From contig CM051033.1 of NCBI GenBank assembly GCA_027627225.1, positions 9,617,501 to 9,681,500 on the forward strand: a DNA stretch of 64,000 nucleotides. Direction: 5' to 3'. The translations under genes were made by a program, and so were the position numbers. The first letter of the stretch is position 1. Every line of letters begins with the position of its first letter. The stretch is from Congeria kusceri (taxonomy: Eukaryota > Mollusca > Bivalvia > Myida > Dreissenidae). Shown here in pieces: positions 11,601 to 22,708 of this stretch. Under the pieces are notes generated by a model that was not told where the DNA came from, made no database searches, and was given only the letters and a program-made list of their open reading frames with translations.

Positions 11601-13437
11601 TACATATAAGGTGTATATGTTTTACAATTTATATTTCTAACCTATCTAATGTTCAAAAATATTTATATATGTGCATGTATATGCTTTCTAATAATGAAAC
11701 TATAGGAAATGTTTTCTGTTATCCAATGTTTCCTTTTTTAGTGTTAATGCTTGTTTATACTTTTCTTACACTAAATTGTGTGTGGTATTTCTGCCCTCAT
11801 GGTCATGATTTAATGTTTATGATTTAAATCACAGGCACTTCTAAACAAGCTTACCAGACAATTCTGTGGGTGCGCTGTATTTGTTAACACACCTTTCCAC
11901 AAGTTTCCTTAAAACTGCAAATATGGCTCGTTCTAGAAGATCATCCGCAGCTACCATGATGTCCGACATTGTTGCCATACTTCGAAGTATGCCCCATCTT
12001 GGTGCAATATATGTTGTCTCTTGTTCCTTGCCAACTAAGAGCACACATATACCTGGCAAGTCTTCGTTAAGACTGCTTATCCATTGTTCAATTTCGTTAC
12101 GCAGTTCATTGTCCACAACTACTAAAGCAGGAAGGGAAATGTTTTCCTCATGCCAGCTGAAGTCTTTTACAGGATTTAGCTGCTCAGGGTTAGATGCTTT
12201 TATTTCTTCCATTAAAGTAGAAGTAGTGTAGATCTGAATATATCTTGAATATACCATTTGTCTCTCTGTCTCATTAAAAACAGGTTCTTCAAGAATGCTT
12301 CTTCCCCTGGTTACAATGCCCTGCAGTGTTGCACAACCATGTGCGAAGGCTGTGAATAAGTCGGTTCCACATTCCGCCATGACGTTAGTTTTGACTGCAA
12401 TAATCAACGCAATAATATTTGACCATTGTGAACACCTGCGACAAGTATTATTTTATTGCCACAAATACGCCTGAGAATGCTCAGGTGGTCATTTGCATGG
12501 ATGTCTGTAAAGTAATTCAACATTTTGTCTACTAAGTCTAGATGAAAACTAATTAATTTGGTCCAATAATATGATAAGCCTTGTTTTAAGGAGAATAAGG
12601 CATTAGATTGGCTTAATACTTCCTCAAATTGTTGACCTTGGTCCAATTAAGGTCAGTCCCAGTTTCAGGAATTGGAAGAGCGAGGTTACATGTTTAATTA
12701 AATAAGCATGAATATGTTTCAATATTTACATCTGGTTCAGTTATTTAACTACCGAGAATAAGAGCTGTATCTGAACAGTGCGCTCGACTATTCAACCGCT
12801 TGTCAGATTTATGGGCCTTTATCACTACAAGAAAGGGGCATAAGTCTGCTATAATGCTGGTCACAGTTATGTGCCTTGTCCAGGTACCTTATATAATGAC
12901 ATTGAAGCCATGCGTAGTTTTAACTGAATATCTGTAGTTGATATAGAGATATGAAGTTGTTGCACCCAAACTTTGAACTCAAATGTTCAAGTTCAAAAAG
13001 GGGCATAAATTGCCGATCAGAGTTATGGGCCTTGGTGAGGGAGCTTATATAATGACCCTGGAGACATGTGTGAAGTTTTAATTAAATATCTGTAGTAGTT
13101 ATAGAGATAAATTCCAGGTGAGAGTTATGGGCCTTGGTCAGTGACCTTACATAATGACCCTGAATACATATGTGAAGTTTCAATTGATATCTGTAGTAGT
13201 TACAAAAATATCGATTTGCTGCACGCAAACCTTAACCAGAGCATTACACCGATGCCGACGACAGGGTAGGTAGTATAGCTCAAACTATTCAGTGAAAGGT
13301 CGAGCTAAAAACAAACAGGCTCACAATTAATATTTCACATCTTCATCAATTCAAAAATACTTACGTGTTCTCAGCAATCTCCTCAGGTCTCCATTGGGTG
13401 ACTCAAACTTTGGTGCAGTCCATACATCATCTTCCTT
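8661..13437 (-). CDS. Trypsin-fold peptidase-like protein, multi-exon, 5' end not in view
   Basis: Exons in transcript order: 13437-13365, 12636-12436 (tentative), 12394-11855, 11497-11364 and 9503-8661 (stop TGA). All joins keep phase; the model totals 1,791 nt. The three downstream exons are best supported, with donors GTAAGC and GTATGT. Starting at the ATG at 12380 they alone give 500 residues. In that shorter protein the last exon has the order expected of a trypsin fold: His317 in SRHVA, Asp348 in LVDII, Ser436 in KPGDSGAMV. These are family expectations, not proof of activity. I see no signal peptide or membrane segment. The N-terminal 220 residues match no family I recognise. Weak points: the 41-nt intron 12435-12395 is very short, the acceptor at 12637 has a poor pyrimidine tract, and one frame stops at 12404-12406. 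The gene could therefore be partly decayed. Introns hold repeats. Confidence 0.6.
9640..10140. repeat. Modular repeat, ~170-bp period (intron)
   Basis: The phrases GTTGCTGAGAAATAGCCC, ACAAGAATTTTGCACTATAT and CTTGGTAATGAAGCTTCCC recur with spacing of about 169 bp (9792 against 9961). The same class reappears at 11115-11275, 15940-16198 and 17472-17651. Confidence 0.75.
10141..11114. other. Intron sequence, no feature seen
   Basis: AT-rich intron between the 11497-11364 and 9503-8661 exons of the minus-strand protease-like gene. Open frames at 10448-10762 and below 11364 are read-through with no splice support. Confidence 0.4.
11115..11275. repeat. Single module of the TAGCCCGGACAAGAA class
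   Basis: GTTGAGATATAGCCTGGACAA, a diverged CCAATTGCAGCAGTCTTCG block and GTAATGAAGCTTTCC match the modules at 9640-10140. It lies inside an intron of the minus-strand gene. Confidence 0.6.
12758..13308. mobile_element. Hairpin-ended modular element, copy 3 (intron)
   Basis: The left end is ATAAGAGCTGTATCTGAACA then GTGCGCTCGACTAT. The right end is a GATGCCGACGACAGGG run, then TATAGCTC and GGTCGAGCTAAAAA. The core carries diverged copies of the GGGGCATAAGTCTGCTATAATG class. It lies between two proposed exons of the minus-strand gene. Confidence 0.7.
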
Positions 13438-13685
13438 CTCGAAAAACAAACTGTGATTATATTTTTTATATTGCCATACATCAGACATATCACACTTAAT
13501 TGGACAGATATCACCAAAATATCACCATCACCATAAGCATAGTTTAAATAGCGTCACCAGCCAGTCTGTTTCCTGCAGCATGCTATGTAACTAAATAACT
13601 ATACTCTATAAAGGTTGAACTATGTGTGACATTTTTGTAAAGGCAGTGACTTTTGGTTTTAAGTTAATGAAAACTTAATTATTTC

Positions 13686-14110
13686 AGTCAGAATGCCTGC
13701 TCTGGAAAAACTTAAACACACATTTCTAAATTTAAAAAAGGGGCATCAATCTGTCAAAAACAGAGTTATGGGGCTTACTTTCCTTGGTGGAGACGTTGAT
13801 AGTAAAGAAGTATTTTAAGTTTGAAGTAAATACCTTCGACAGCACTGAAGAAATTGGACTTTATAAAAACTAACCAAAATGTCTAAGTTAAAAAGGGGGC
13901 ATAAATCTGTCAAAATACAAAACAGAGTTATGGGGGTTGCTTTATCTGGTGGAGAAATTAACTATAAAGAAGTATGTAAAGTTTCAAGTAAATACTTTTG
14001 ATATTATTCAAGATATTTGACATGATAAAAAAACTTTAGCCTTTGCCGGATGGACAAATGGACAGACGCACGGACGGTTCCATTTTAATATGCCCTCCTT
14101 CAGGGGCATA
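13686..14110. mobile_element. Modular repeat ending in a TATGCCC/GGGGCATA hairpin
   Basis: Two modules with GGGGGCATAAATCTGTC and CAAAACAGAGTTATGGG are followed by GGACAGACGCACGGACGG and a terminal hairpin: TATGCCC 14089-14095 against GGGGCATA 14103-14110, then AAAA. A shorter copy lies at 22024-22293. Confidence 0.7.
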
Positions 14111-15000
14111 AAAATAGCCAAAATTATGTAATTACAATTTATTAACTGAATGAATGCTAATCGTTAACAGTGTATATTTGTGTATATTTGTGCATCTTTC
14201 CGTCCTATTTAACTCAAAATTGTATATAATAACTAATAAAGTGTGCTTGACTTTTCATAGAATATATTCCAGTTAATGCATTTTTTGAAAGTGGGTGGTT
14301 GATACAAACAATTACTAACAACATACAACTACAACCAAGAAACACAGATTTGTTCATAAATAAAGGTAGTACAGTTTGAGATACATGAAAACCCAGCTTA
14401 ACGACCACACCAAGTTAACAACCACCCAGCTAAAGATTGTTTTCTTATCTATATGCCAATGGTTGCAAAACCTGATTCTACAGGTTTCCCTACTATTCCG
14501 TATCTTGACCAGTGATCCCAGACTGAATACGCTAATGTCAACGCCGAAAACAATCACGTTATTTGGACAACACAGTTCATATCATTAATTAACAACTTTC
14601 ACCTATGAGAAATACAGACTTCTTTCCTGTACAAAAGAAGCATTTGAAAAACAATGCTAAAGATATTTTGATAAGAGATTAGCATATTCTCACTGTATAG
14701 TCTGTAACATATTGTGTTAAGTGTAACCAATCATTAGGGGGTAATACGCGGTAACGCCAACACATTATACAAAAGGGAAATAATAATCTAAAGTAATTTG
14801 ATAATCCTTACAGGCATTTAGAAGTTATGGAGCGGAAACTAAATATAGATGGATGTGTTCATATTGACTGTAGACTAGTGATGGGAATCATTCCTAAAAA
14901 TATTTGTTGATTAATCAAGGCCAAAAGTCACTGATACATCAAATAATCTCGACTTAACAAAGGTTAAACAACTATTAAAAAGGCCAGAGTTTTTCAATTA
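14111..15000. other. Intergenic, no feature seen
   Basis: AT-rich sequence with no convincing exon or repeat structure recognised. Confidence 0.45.
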
Positions 15001-15448
15001 CTTGTGTTACGGGAAATTTCTGAAGAGATGACCACTAGGAGGGAAAAATGAAAATAAAAATAAAAGTGAAAAATATGGGCATATAATTTTTTTTTTTAAA
15101 TAACATACGAAAAGTAATATTTTTTTTTGTTTTCAAAATATGTTTATTTTTGACTTGTTATTCACTGATTCCGATTAAAAATTTTCTTCATTTTCTTACA
15201 ATGTTTAACGAAGCAAATTGATGGACTTGGATAATTCACCTCACTTTTTAAATCTCATGAGCTTTTGTTTTGTGATCGATTTGATAACTTTACACACTTC
15301 ATTATTGTGAGCAGAAAAGGGTTACAATTCACACCAATATTTATTTACATATATGAAGTGCCGCTACGATCGTAATTTAAAAAAAAAAAATTTGCTATTT
15401 CCAATTTTATTTCTGCGATATTTAGGCCAGGAGGCCCCGTAACACAAG
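15001..15448. mobile_element. Possible short TIR element
   Basis: CTTGTGTTACGGG at 15001-15013 is the perfect reverse complement of 15436-15448. The interior is AT-rich and non-coding. No target-site duplication was found, so this could be chance or a decayed MITE. Confidence 0.35.
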
Positions 15449-15498
15449 AAATAAAAAAAACTTTGGCCTAATTATCTACAAAAGTAATCAATACAAAC

Positions 15499-17471
15499 AG
15501 GAGGACCATGATCGTCCAAAGGGCTCACCTGAGTACTGGCAAAGCTCAAGACCTTATGTTATGAAAGGCTTGAACACATTTTTGAAATGTATGCCACAAT
15601 GTTCTTAAATCATTTATCTAGCTGATATACAGTCATTTTCAAAGTAACTTGCCTTGCCCTTGCTTATCAAACTAGAAATGGGTACATTGGACAAAGATGC
15701 CCACGCTTACTGGGACTGATCACAGAAATGTATTAGCAGTTGTTCATCAGAAACCTAGAAATGTTTCAACAGACACGGATGCCCCCACCTATGCAGCCTG
15801 TTCTACATGGCGCCGCTTTGTTTATATGCATACAAATTATTTGCAAAAGGAGAACTGTCCTTTTATATTTTACTTTCTCTTATTCTGTTGTGGTATAACA
15901 AATTTCCAAAAAAGCCTGGACAAGAAAGTCAAGAATGGTGCACTATATACTAATTTCAGAAATCTTCAAAGTCCCATAACCCTGAGAAAAATCATTGTGC
16001 ACTATATACTAATTTCAGAAATCTTCAAAGAAAAATCATTGAAGCGGAACGTCCTGGTAATGTGCACACCTCCTCTTGGTAATGAAGCTTCCCATAAGGT
16101 TTTGTTGAATTCCGGCCAGTAATTGTTGAGAAATAGCCCAGACAAGAAAGTCAAGAATTGTTCACTATATACATATTTCAGAAATCTTCAAAGTCCCAAA
16201 GGGATCCCCTGAGTACTAGCAAAGATGAAAGCCTTACTGTTGTGAAAGGCTTGTGGGAATGCACGCCATAATGTCCTTAAATAATTTGTCTAGCTGATCA
16301 ACTCTCATACATATAACAAGTAAGGACCTGGATATATTTTCTCTACCCTGGTATCCAACTTTTCACAGGCATTTTCGGAGGAATAGTGTATATGCATAAG
16401 CTCTGAAAGATAATGGCGACGGCTGCGCAAAGGTCATTTCATGCTTGCCGGCTTGTTTCAAAAAATAGAGTGTATTGCCATTTACCAGCCCTATATTCAA
16501 ATTCGCTATAGATCTTATGGTAATAGAAAAATTGTGCAAGTTTGATCCAGACTGGTTGAAAATGAAGTCCCTGTCTTGCATCAAATTCATTTTTGGATAC
16601 ATTTTCACAATAAATGGGAAATAACTGCAGTATTCATGGCCTGTCTCATTGGCTGCTTGTGTTGCGATCTTATGGCCATAGAAAACATGTGGAAGTTTTA
16701 AGATTGAATGAAAAATCTCAATGCACGAAAAAGGCATTTTTTGCATTTATTCACTTACAAAGGGGCCATAACTCAGATGTCTGTTGCCCAATCTGACCCA
16801 TTGTTGGCTTCTGCTGCAGTTGTATGACCACATATGAACGGTGAAAGTTTGGTCAAGATTGGAAGAAAAATCAAGTCTCTATGAACAAAAAAGGCAATTT
16901 TTGCTTTTTTTTTCCACATACAAGGGACCACAACTAAGGTGCTTGTAGCCTAACCATACCCATTTTTGGCTCCTGCTGAAATCACTTGGTCACACACAAA
17001 CTGTGGAAGTTTGGTTCAGATTGGAAGAAAAATGAAGTCTTAAACAAGGTACAAAGGCAATGTTTGCCTATTTTTCAACATAAAAAGGGGACATTACTCT
17101 GGTGTTTGTGGCCAAATCCAGCCCAATGTTTGCTTCTACTATGATCTTTTGATAATACACAAACCGTGAACATTTGGTCAATGTTGGTAGAAAAATGAAG
17201 TCTCTATGAACAAAAAAAGGCATTTTTTCCCACAAACAAGGGGCCATAACTCAAAGGTTTCCGGTCCGATTTTGCCCATTATCAATACCAACCAAGATTT
17301 GATGCTCATACATAAACTGTGCAAGTTAGGTCAAGATTGAATAAAAAATGTAGTCTTTATCTCGATAACGGTCCAAACTGTTGACGGCATACAAACGACG
17401 GATGACAGACGACGCCCGAGAGGTCCACTATACCAATAGCTCACCGAGCACTTAGTGATCAGGTGAGCTAA
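15499..17471. repeat. Modular repeat block with a nested insertion
   Basis: 15499-15610 carries a start-like end (GGACCATGATCGTCC, then GGGCTCACCTGAGTACT). 15940-16198 are AGCCTGGACAAGAA modules. At about 16199 a second unit begins (AAGGGATCCCCTGAGTACT). It contains several GGCCATAACTC modules and ends at 17471 in the hairpin TAGCTCACC (17437-17445) / GGTGAGCTA (17462-17470). The interrupted module resumes at once with AATCTATGAAGCGGAACGTCC, so the 1.27-kb unit appears inserted. Confidence 0.65.
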
Positions 17472-17651
17472 AAAATCTATGAAGCGGAACGTCCTAGTAA
17501 GATGCACATCTCCTCTTGGTAATGAAGCTTCCTATAAAGTTTCGTTGAATTCTGGCTATTAGTTGCTGAGAAGTGGGACGGAAGGAAGGACGGACGGACG
17601 GATGGACAAGGTGGCGACTATACGCTCCCTCGAAATTTCTTTGGGAGCATA
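17472..17651. repeat. Resumed module with terminal GCTCCC/GGGAGC hairpin
   Basis: This is the right half of the module interrupted at 16199. After a GGACGGACGGACGGATGG run it ends with GCTCCC (17624-17629) pairing GGGAGC (17643-17648), then ATAAAA. Confidence 0.65.
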
Positions 17652-19620
17652 AAAACTCATGCTCATTACATACTTAGTGACGTGTGTATATTTTTTCCAT
17701 TTTTTTCAGAGCAATCATTTTACAAACTGTGGATGTTTGGTCAAGACTGGATGAACTAGACGTGTTCAGAGTACACGGATGCCCCCACATTCCACAGGTT
17801 GTCACAAAAACGTATGCACTTACTATACCTAGTACACAAGTTCACATGCTAATGGATTTGTTTTTAAAATGTTAACAATCCAGCAGTTATACTTGTATTA
17901 GTTATACGTGACACAATATAAAAATAATGAAGTTCCAGAGACATCACCCGTCAACAACAAGTCAAAATTTCTTTTTTTAATAAAAAAGAGCCATAACTCC
18001 ACTGATGTCGCAATAAAATGCAGCACAATATCTAGGTGCACAAAATCACATGCAGATAAATATGTTTATAATGTTTAATCACTCTAGCAGTTATACTATT
18101 TTGAGTTACACGCGACACAAGGGCAAAGCTATGCCCCTCTCCTCTGAAAGTGGGGCATAAAAATGAAGTCTCAATCAAGATAAAAGGCAATTTTGCATTT
18201 TGCAATTTTTCCACCAACAAAGGGCCATAACCTCGGCTGTTTGTGGCCCAGACTGATGCTTCCTTGGCTTTTGTTGAGATCTTATAGCCGCATACAAAAT
18301 GTGGGAGTTTGGTCAACAGTGGATGAGCAAATAAAATCTCTATGGCCATATTTGACCGTTGACCTCTAAGTGTGTCCTTGACCTTTGAGCTAGAAGCTCA
18401 TGTCTTTTGCACACATGTACTCACGCACATACAACGAATGGCTATTGAGACAACTAAGTAGAGCTGGCCACAAGTGGGCTCAACTTAAAAGGCCCCGCCC
18501 ATGGCAGCCATGTGTTTAAAAGGATCAAAATAATTTAAAGGAATTTGTAAGTAGGTCACCCGTGGAACATTTATGCAATATTATTTTGAAATCCGGTCAG
18601 AAGATTCTCAAAGTTGTCTATTTAGCTTTAAAAGGCAACCTTCCCCATCGCCTTGAGGCCGTGTTTTTTTATGAATCAAAATGATTAGAAGAAATTTGAT
18701 AGAGAGTCACCCAAGGAACATTTCTGTGTATGAGTTTTTCATATATTGCATTCAATGGTAGAAATCTGATAAAGGACCACCCCACAAACATTCCTGCCAA
18801 GTTTGGTTTAAATCCACCTAGTGGTTTTAGAGAAGAAGTTATTTGAAGCAACTGCTGACGACAAACGACGCACGACCAACGACGGACAGTGACTGACGAC
18901 AATAGCTCACCCTTGAGCACTTTGTGAGCAACCTTGGGCCTTAATAAGCAATTCTGAAACCTCCTTTACGCAATTACGGTTATCCTTGATGAGTAATAAA
19001 ACTCAATAAAAATGCCCAATACCCAAAAAACTGCAAACTTAGTGAGTAAAGGGATTGACTAACATGGCTACAAAATGACCGATCGATGTGTAAAAAACAG
19101 CCAAAAATTAATGGTTATGAAATTGTTATGTTACGAAATGACAGACACCCGTATAGTACGAGTCAGTTTGATTGGATGTTGTTTTCAACGTAAACCACAA
19201 CTGTCCAATGAGATTCATCGAGTATCTCCGTTTTCTGATATCATTATGCGACTCTTCTTTGTTTCTGTTCAATGATATCAAAAATTTTTGGTCATGTTCG
19301 TGATTCCGGGAAAAGTGTCGCACTGAAGCAGGCAAAAGGATTTGAAAGTGTACAAAAAAAAAGGTTACCGAATTTGTTTTGCCTTGCATTTTTTGTCGAA
19401 TTCCCTAATCTAGCCTTTTGTTCATAACAATATTGGCGGGTTATTTCTGCCTTTGACTCAGAATTACACTAGTGCAACCCGAATTTAACTACAATTTTTT
19501 CGACAGAATTCGACTGACACCCAATTCGACTATATATTGTCCAACTTCATTGTAATATACAAAATTACGCGAGATTTTCAATTAAAACAGTTGAGAGACC
19601 ATTGAAATGTTCAGTGTTAA
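17652..19620. repeat. Diverged modular repeats, then unannotated sequence
   Basis: 17990-18360 has modules of the GGGCCATAACCTC class and a hairpin TATGCCCC (18130-18137) / GGGGCATA (18152-18159). 18500-18940 has a related class ending in AATAGCTCACCCTTGAGCAC. 18941-19620 shows nothing recognisable. Confidence 0.55.
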
Positions 19621-20990
19621 TATGCATTACACTGTAATAACATCTCCGATTACTTTGAATTATCAATAGGTTTACGCCAAGGGGAGATAACCTCACCGAT
19701 CCTATTTTCTCTATTCGTCGAAGAAATGCATCTACAGCATACTATTCACAGTGGCCTAAGCTTACAAGATATCTGTTTGACAATGTTATTATTTGCGGAT
19801 GACATGGCAGTTTTAGGCTCATCGCCACAGGAGTTGCAGTTGTCTCTTGATAAATTATATGAATATTGCAACAAATGGGGATTAGAGGTAAATGTTGCCA
19901 AAACAAAAACTGTCGTTTTCAGAAAAAGGGGCGGACTAAAAAGGGGTGAGACATGGTTTTACGGGAACGAATTAATCGATAACGTGAACGAATTTAACTA
20001 CGTTGGTGTTACATTAAACTATACTGGCAGCTTTGAATTGAATATACAAACTCTTCAGGGAAAAGCATTAAAAGCAATGAATAATCTCATAACAAACCTG
20101 AAAAAATATTATACAAAGCCTAAAACTGCTTTACAATTATTTGATTCTTTTGTTTCTCCTATTATGTCGTATGGTTGCGAGGTGTGGGGTTTTTCAAAAT
20201 CACACACATTGGAAAGAATACATATTAAATTTTGCAAAACACTACTAGGTGTAAGACAATCTACAAGTAATATAGCCATCTACTCTGAACTTGGCAGATA
20301 TCCCCTGTACATAAATAGATATGTTAGGATACTTAAATATTTATTCAAACTATGTAGCTCTGAAAATATTATTATTAAAACTATCGTAAATATGTCTCTG
20401 AGAGATGTTGAAAACGGAAAACAAAACTGGTTTGCAAACGTAAAACAACTTCTGGAAAAACATGGCTTTTTAGATGTTTGGTTGAACTTGCATGATATTA
20501 ATGTCAATGCTTTTATTTCGATGTTTAAACAAAGTTTGACTGATCAATATTTACAGGAATGGAGAGCATCATTAGAAAAAAATTGTGTTTTGACGCTATA
20601 TAGAAATGATAAGATAATATTGGTCTTGAGTCATATCTAAATGAAATAAATTGTAGAAAATTAAGAACTTCTATTACTAAAATTCGTATTTCTGTGCATT
20701 ATTTAACGATTCATACAGGCAGATATGGAGGCCAACAGGTTGAGCGTAACCAAAGACTATGCCAAATATGTAATAGCTCGGATATCGAGGATGAATTTCA
20801 TTTTATTTTTGTCTGCGCTCCTTATCAAAATTTACGAAACAAATACATTAAGCGGTAGTAGAAACCGCCCTAGTATGTTCAAGTTTATACAACTTCTTTC
20901 AACCAACAATAAAAAAGAGATATTGTTATTAAGCAAATTCATCTGCGAGGCATTCAAACAAAGATTTTCTATTATAAATGGCAACTAGTT
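19621..20990 (+). pseudogene. 5'-truncated non-LTR retrotransposon (LINE), reverse transcriptase C-terminal half
   Basis: The frame is open from 19621 after a TAA. It starts within the reverse transcriptase with the GLRQGEITSPILFS block. The catalytic FADD follows at 19792-19803, then the thumb (EFNYVGVTLNYTG) and the connection region ending in GYLPLYINRY-like sequence. The frame breaks near 20620. It continues in another frame with a Cys/His cluster typical of LINE C-termini (CQICNSS, then FHFIFVC), meets TAG-TAG near 20853-20858, and shifts again to end near 20988. The endonuclease and N-terminal half are absent, as in a 5'-truncated insertion. The tail (see next feature) ends in short tandem TTCTG repeats rather than poly(A), which fits CR1/L2-type elements; the clade call is inference. 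It is inactive as seen. Confidence 0.8.
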
Positions 20991-21490
20991 ACATTTTAGC
21001 CATAACTACTTTTATTGCAATTAAAATGTTAGCAATGTAAATCTATATAAATACAAACATGCAAGCCATGATTTTTATAAAATTTATGTTGTTATATATT
21101 CTGAGACATTGAAACATTGACGCTCGGTTCGTATCATTAACAAACAAATGCATATAGTGCTGTATTTTTCCTTTCAAATTGCATGTATAAGCATTGATGT
21201 TTTTCCTTCGTACTATTATTTACTATTATTTATATTAATATAGGTTTATGTTCTAAACATCGATAAGCATGCTCCAAATAATGGTTCTTTAAATGTGTTC
21301 CATGATAGGTATATTTAAATACAATATACTTGTGCATCGTTGTTAGTCATTACGTCCATCCATATTTATCTATTATAAATTGACAAACTTGCCAAACCTT
21401 TGTTCTATACTTAAATTATGTATATTATTTGTTTATATCACGATAAACATGTATTGTTTAAGTGAAAATAAAATTTCTGTTCTGTTCTGT
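20991..21490 (+). mobile_element. 3' UTR and tandem-repeat tail of the LINE
   Basis: AT-rich non-coding sequence continues to AAAATAAAATTTC followed by TTCTGTTCTG units near 21474-21490. A tail of short tandem repeats rather than poly(A) is characteristic of CR1/L2-group LINEs. Confidence 0.5.
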
Positions 21491-22023
21491 AATAACATCT
21501 TCAAAACATTGTGGAATTAAGGTTACATGGACTTTGGGACACACATAATGGATAGTGTATGAGCTCATGTAGACCACTGGTAATGAAAACCTTGAAATGC
21601 CCACAAAAACAAAGAGGCAAATATTGACAAGAATTATACTATTATCAGTGTAAATGTTTTGTGGCAATGTTTTATATTGTATCAAAATCGGGTCTACTAA
21701 CCAGACTTTGCCTTGAAAACTGTTAGCATTATATACCAAACAATGTTTAAATTATTTTCAGAATGTATCCTGAGTTAAGTTACTTATGTGTTGAGAACAA
21801 CATGCAAACTTAGTTTTGTGAAAAGATAGATGGGATGGTTATGTTTGTGTTATATTAAAGAAAATACCATTTTGTGTATTGTGGCTGTTGTACTAAATTT
21901 GTCTAATACTCAATTATTTTTATTCTTATGGGGTAACATAATTTCAAATACTCCAATAAATTTGACAGTACTCAATTATTTAAAATATCATAGGGGTAAT
22001 AGCCAATTCTGACAGAATCCTTA
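21491..22023. other. Intergenic, no feature seen
   Basis: No exon or repeat was recognised. Open frames at 21458-21739 and 21830-22012 lack support. Confidence 0.4.
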
Positions 22024-22548
22024 TCTGTTGATCTGATTCAAGATATTGGACTTTATGAAAAACTTTAACCAAAATTGCTAAGTTAAAAAGGGGGCATAAA
22101 TCTGTCAAAATACAAAACAGAGTTATGAGGAGTTGCTTTCACCGGTAGAGAAATTGATAGTAAAGAAGTATTTCAGGTTTCAAGTAAATACCTTTGATAG
22201 TATTCAATATATTTGACATGATAAAAAACTTTAACCTTGGCCGGCCGGACTAACGGATGGTTCGATTTCAATATGCCCTAATTTGGGGGCATAATGATAT
22301 AAAGTGGCATAAAACTGTTAAATTATAAAAATGAGTAACTGTGATTATTGCATGTTATACTAAATTTATGATAGGGGCAAATTTCTGTCCTGATTCATGG
22401 GAATTATAGCAACTGATATTGATGAACATATTTTTATATTCCAAACTTCACTTTTGAACCTTAAGTTTTACTAAAGCTTGGACATGGACACTGATGCCAA
22501 GTCAAGTAGGAAAACTTACCTAATCTTTGAGCTAATGTCAAGCTAAAA
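22024..22548. mobile_element. Modular repeat with TATGCCC/GGGCATA hairpin, plus a fragment of the AGCTAAAA class
   Basis: 22024-22293 parallels 13686-14110 and ends in the hairpin 22272-22278 / 22287-22293. 22485-22548 looks like the right end of the modular elements (ACTGATGCCAAGTCAAGTAGG, then GTCAAGCTAAAAA). Confidence 0.55.
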
Positions 22549-22612
22549 ATCATGTTAAATTTATGACAGCCAATACATTACATTTGTATGTGTATATTTG
22601 TTCTTTAATAAT

Positions 22613-22708
22613 AAAAAGTTGATGAATATGTTTAGTTTAACAATTTTAAAATAATTAAAGAAAAAGTTGATGAATATGTTTAGTATAACAATTTTAAAAT
22701 AATTATGT
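22613..22708. repeat. 48-bp direct duplication
   Basis: Two copies of an AAAGTTGATGAATATGTTTAG-type unit lie 48 bp apart, beside the 3' end of the minus-strand B-box gene. Confidence 0.8.

Noticed and set aside
16363..16746. 127-codon minus-strand frame
   Set aside because: Lies within the GGCCATAACTC modular repeats; similar phrases occur in other non-coding copies.
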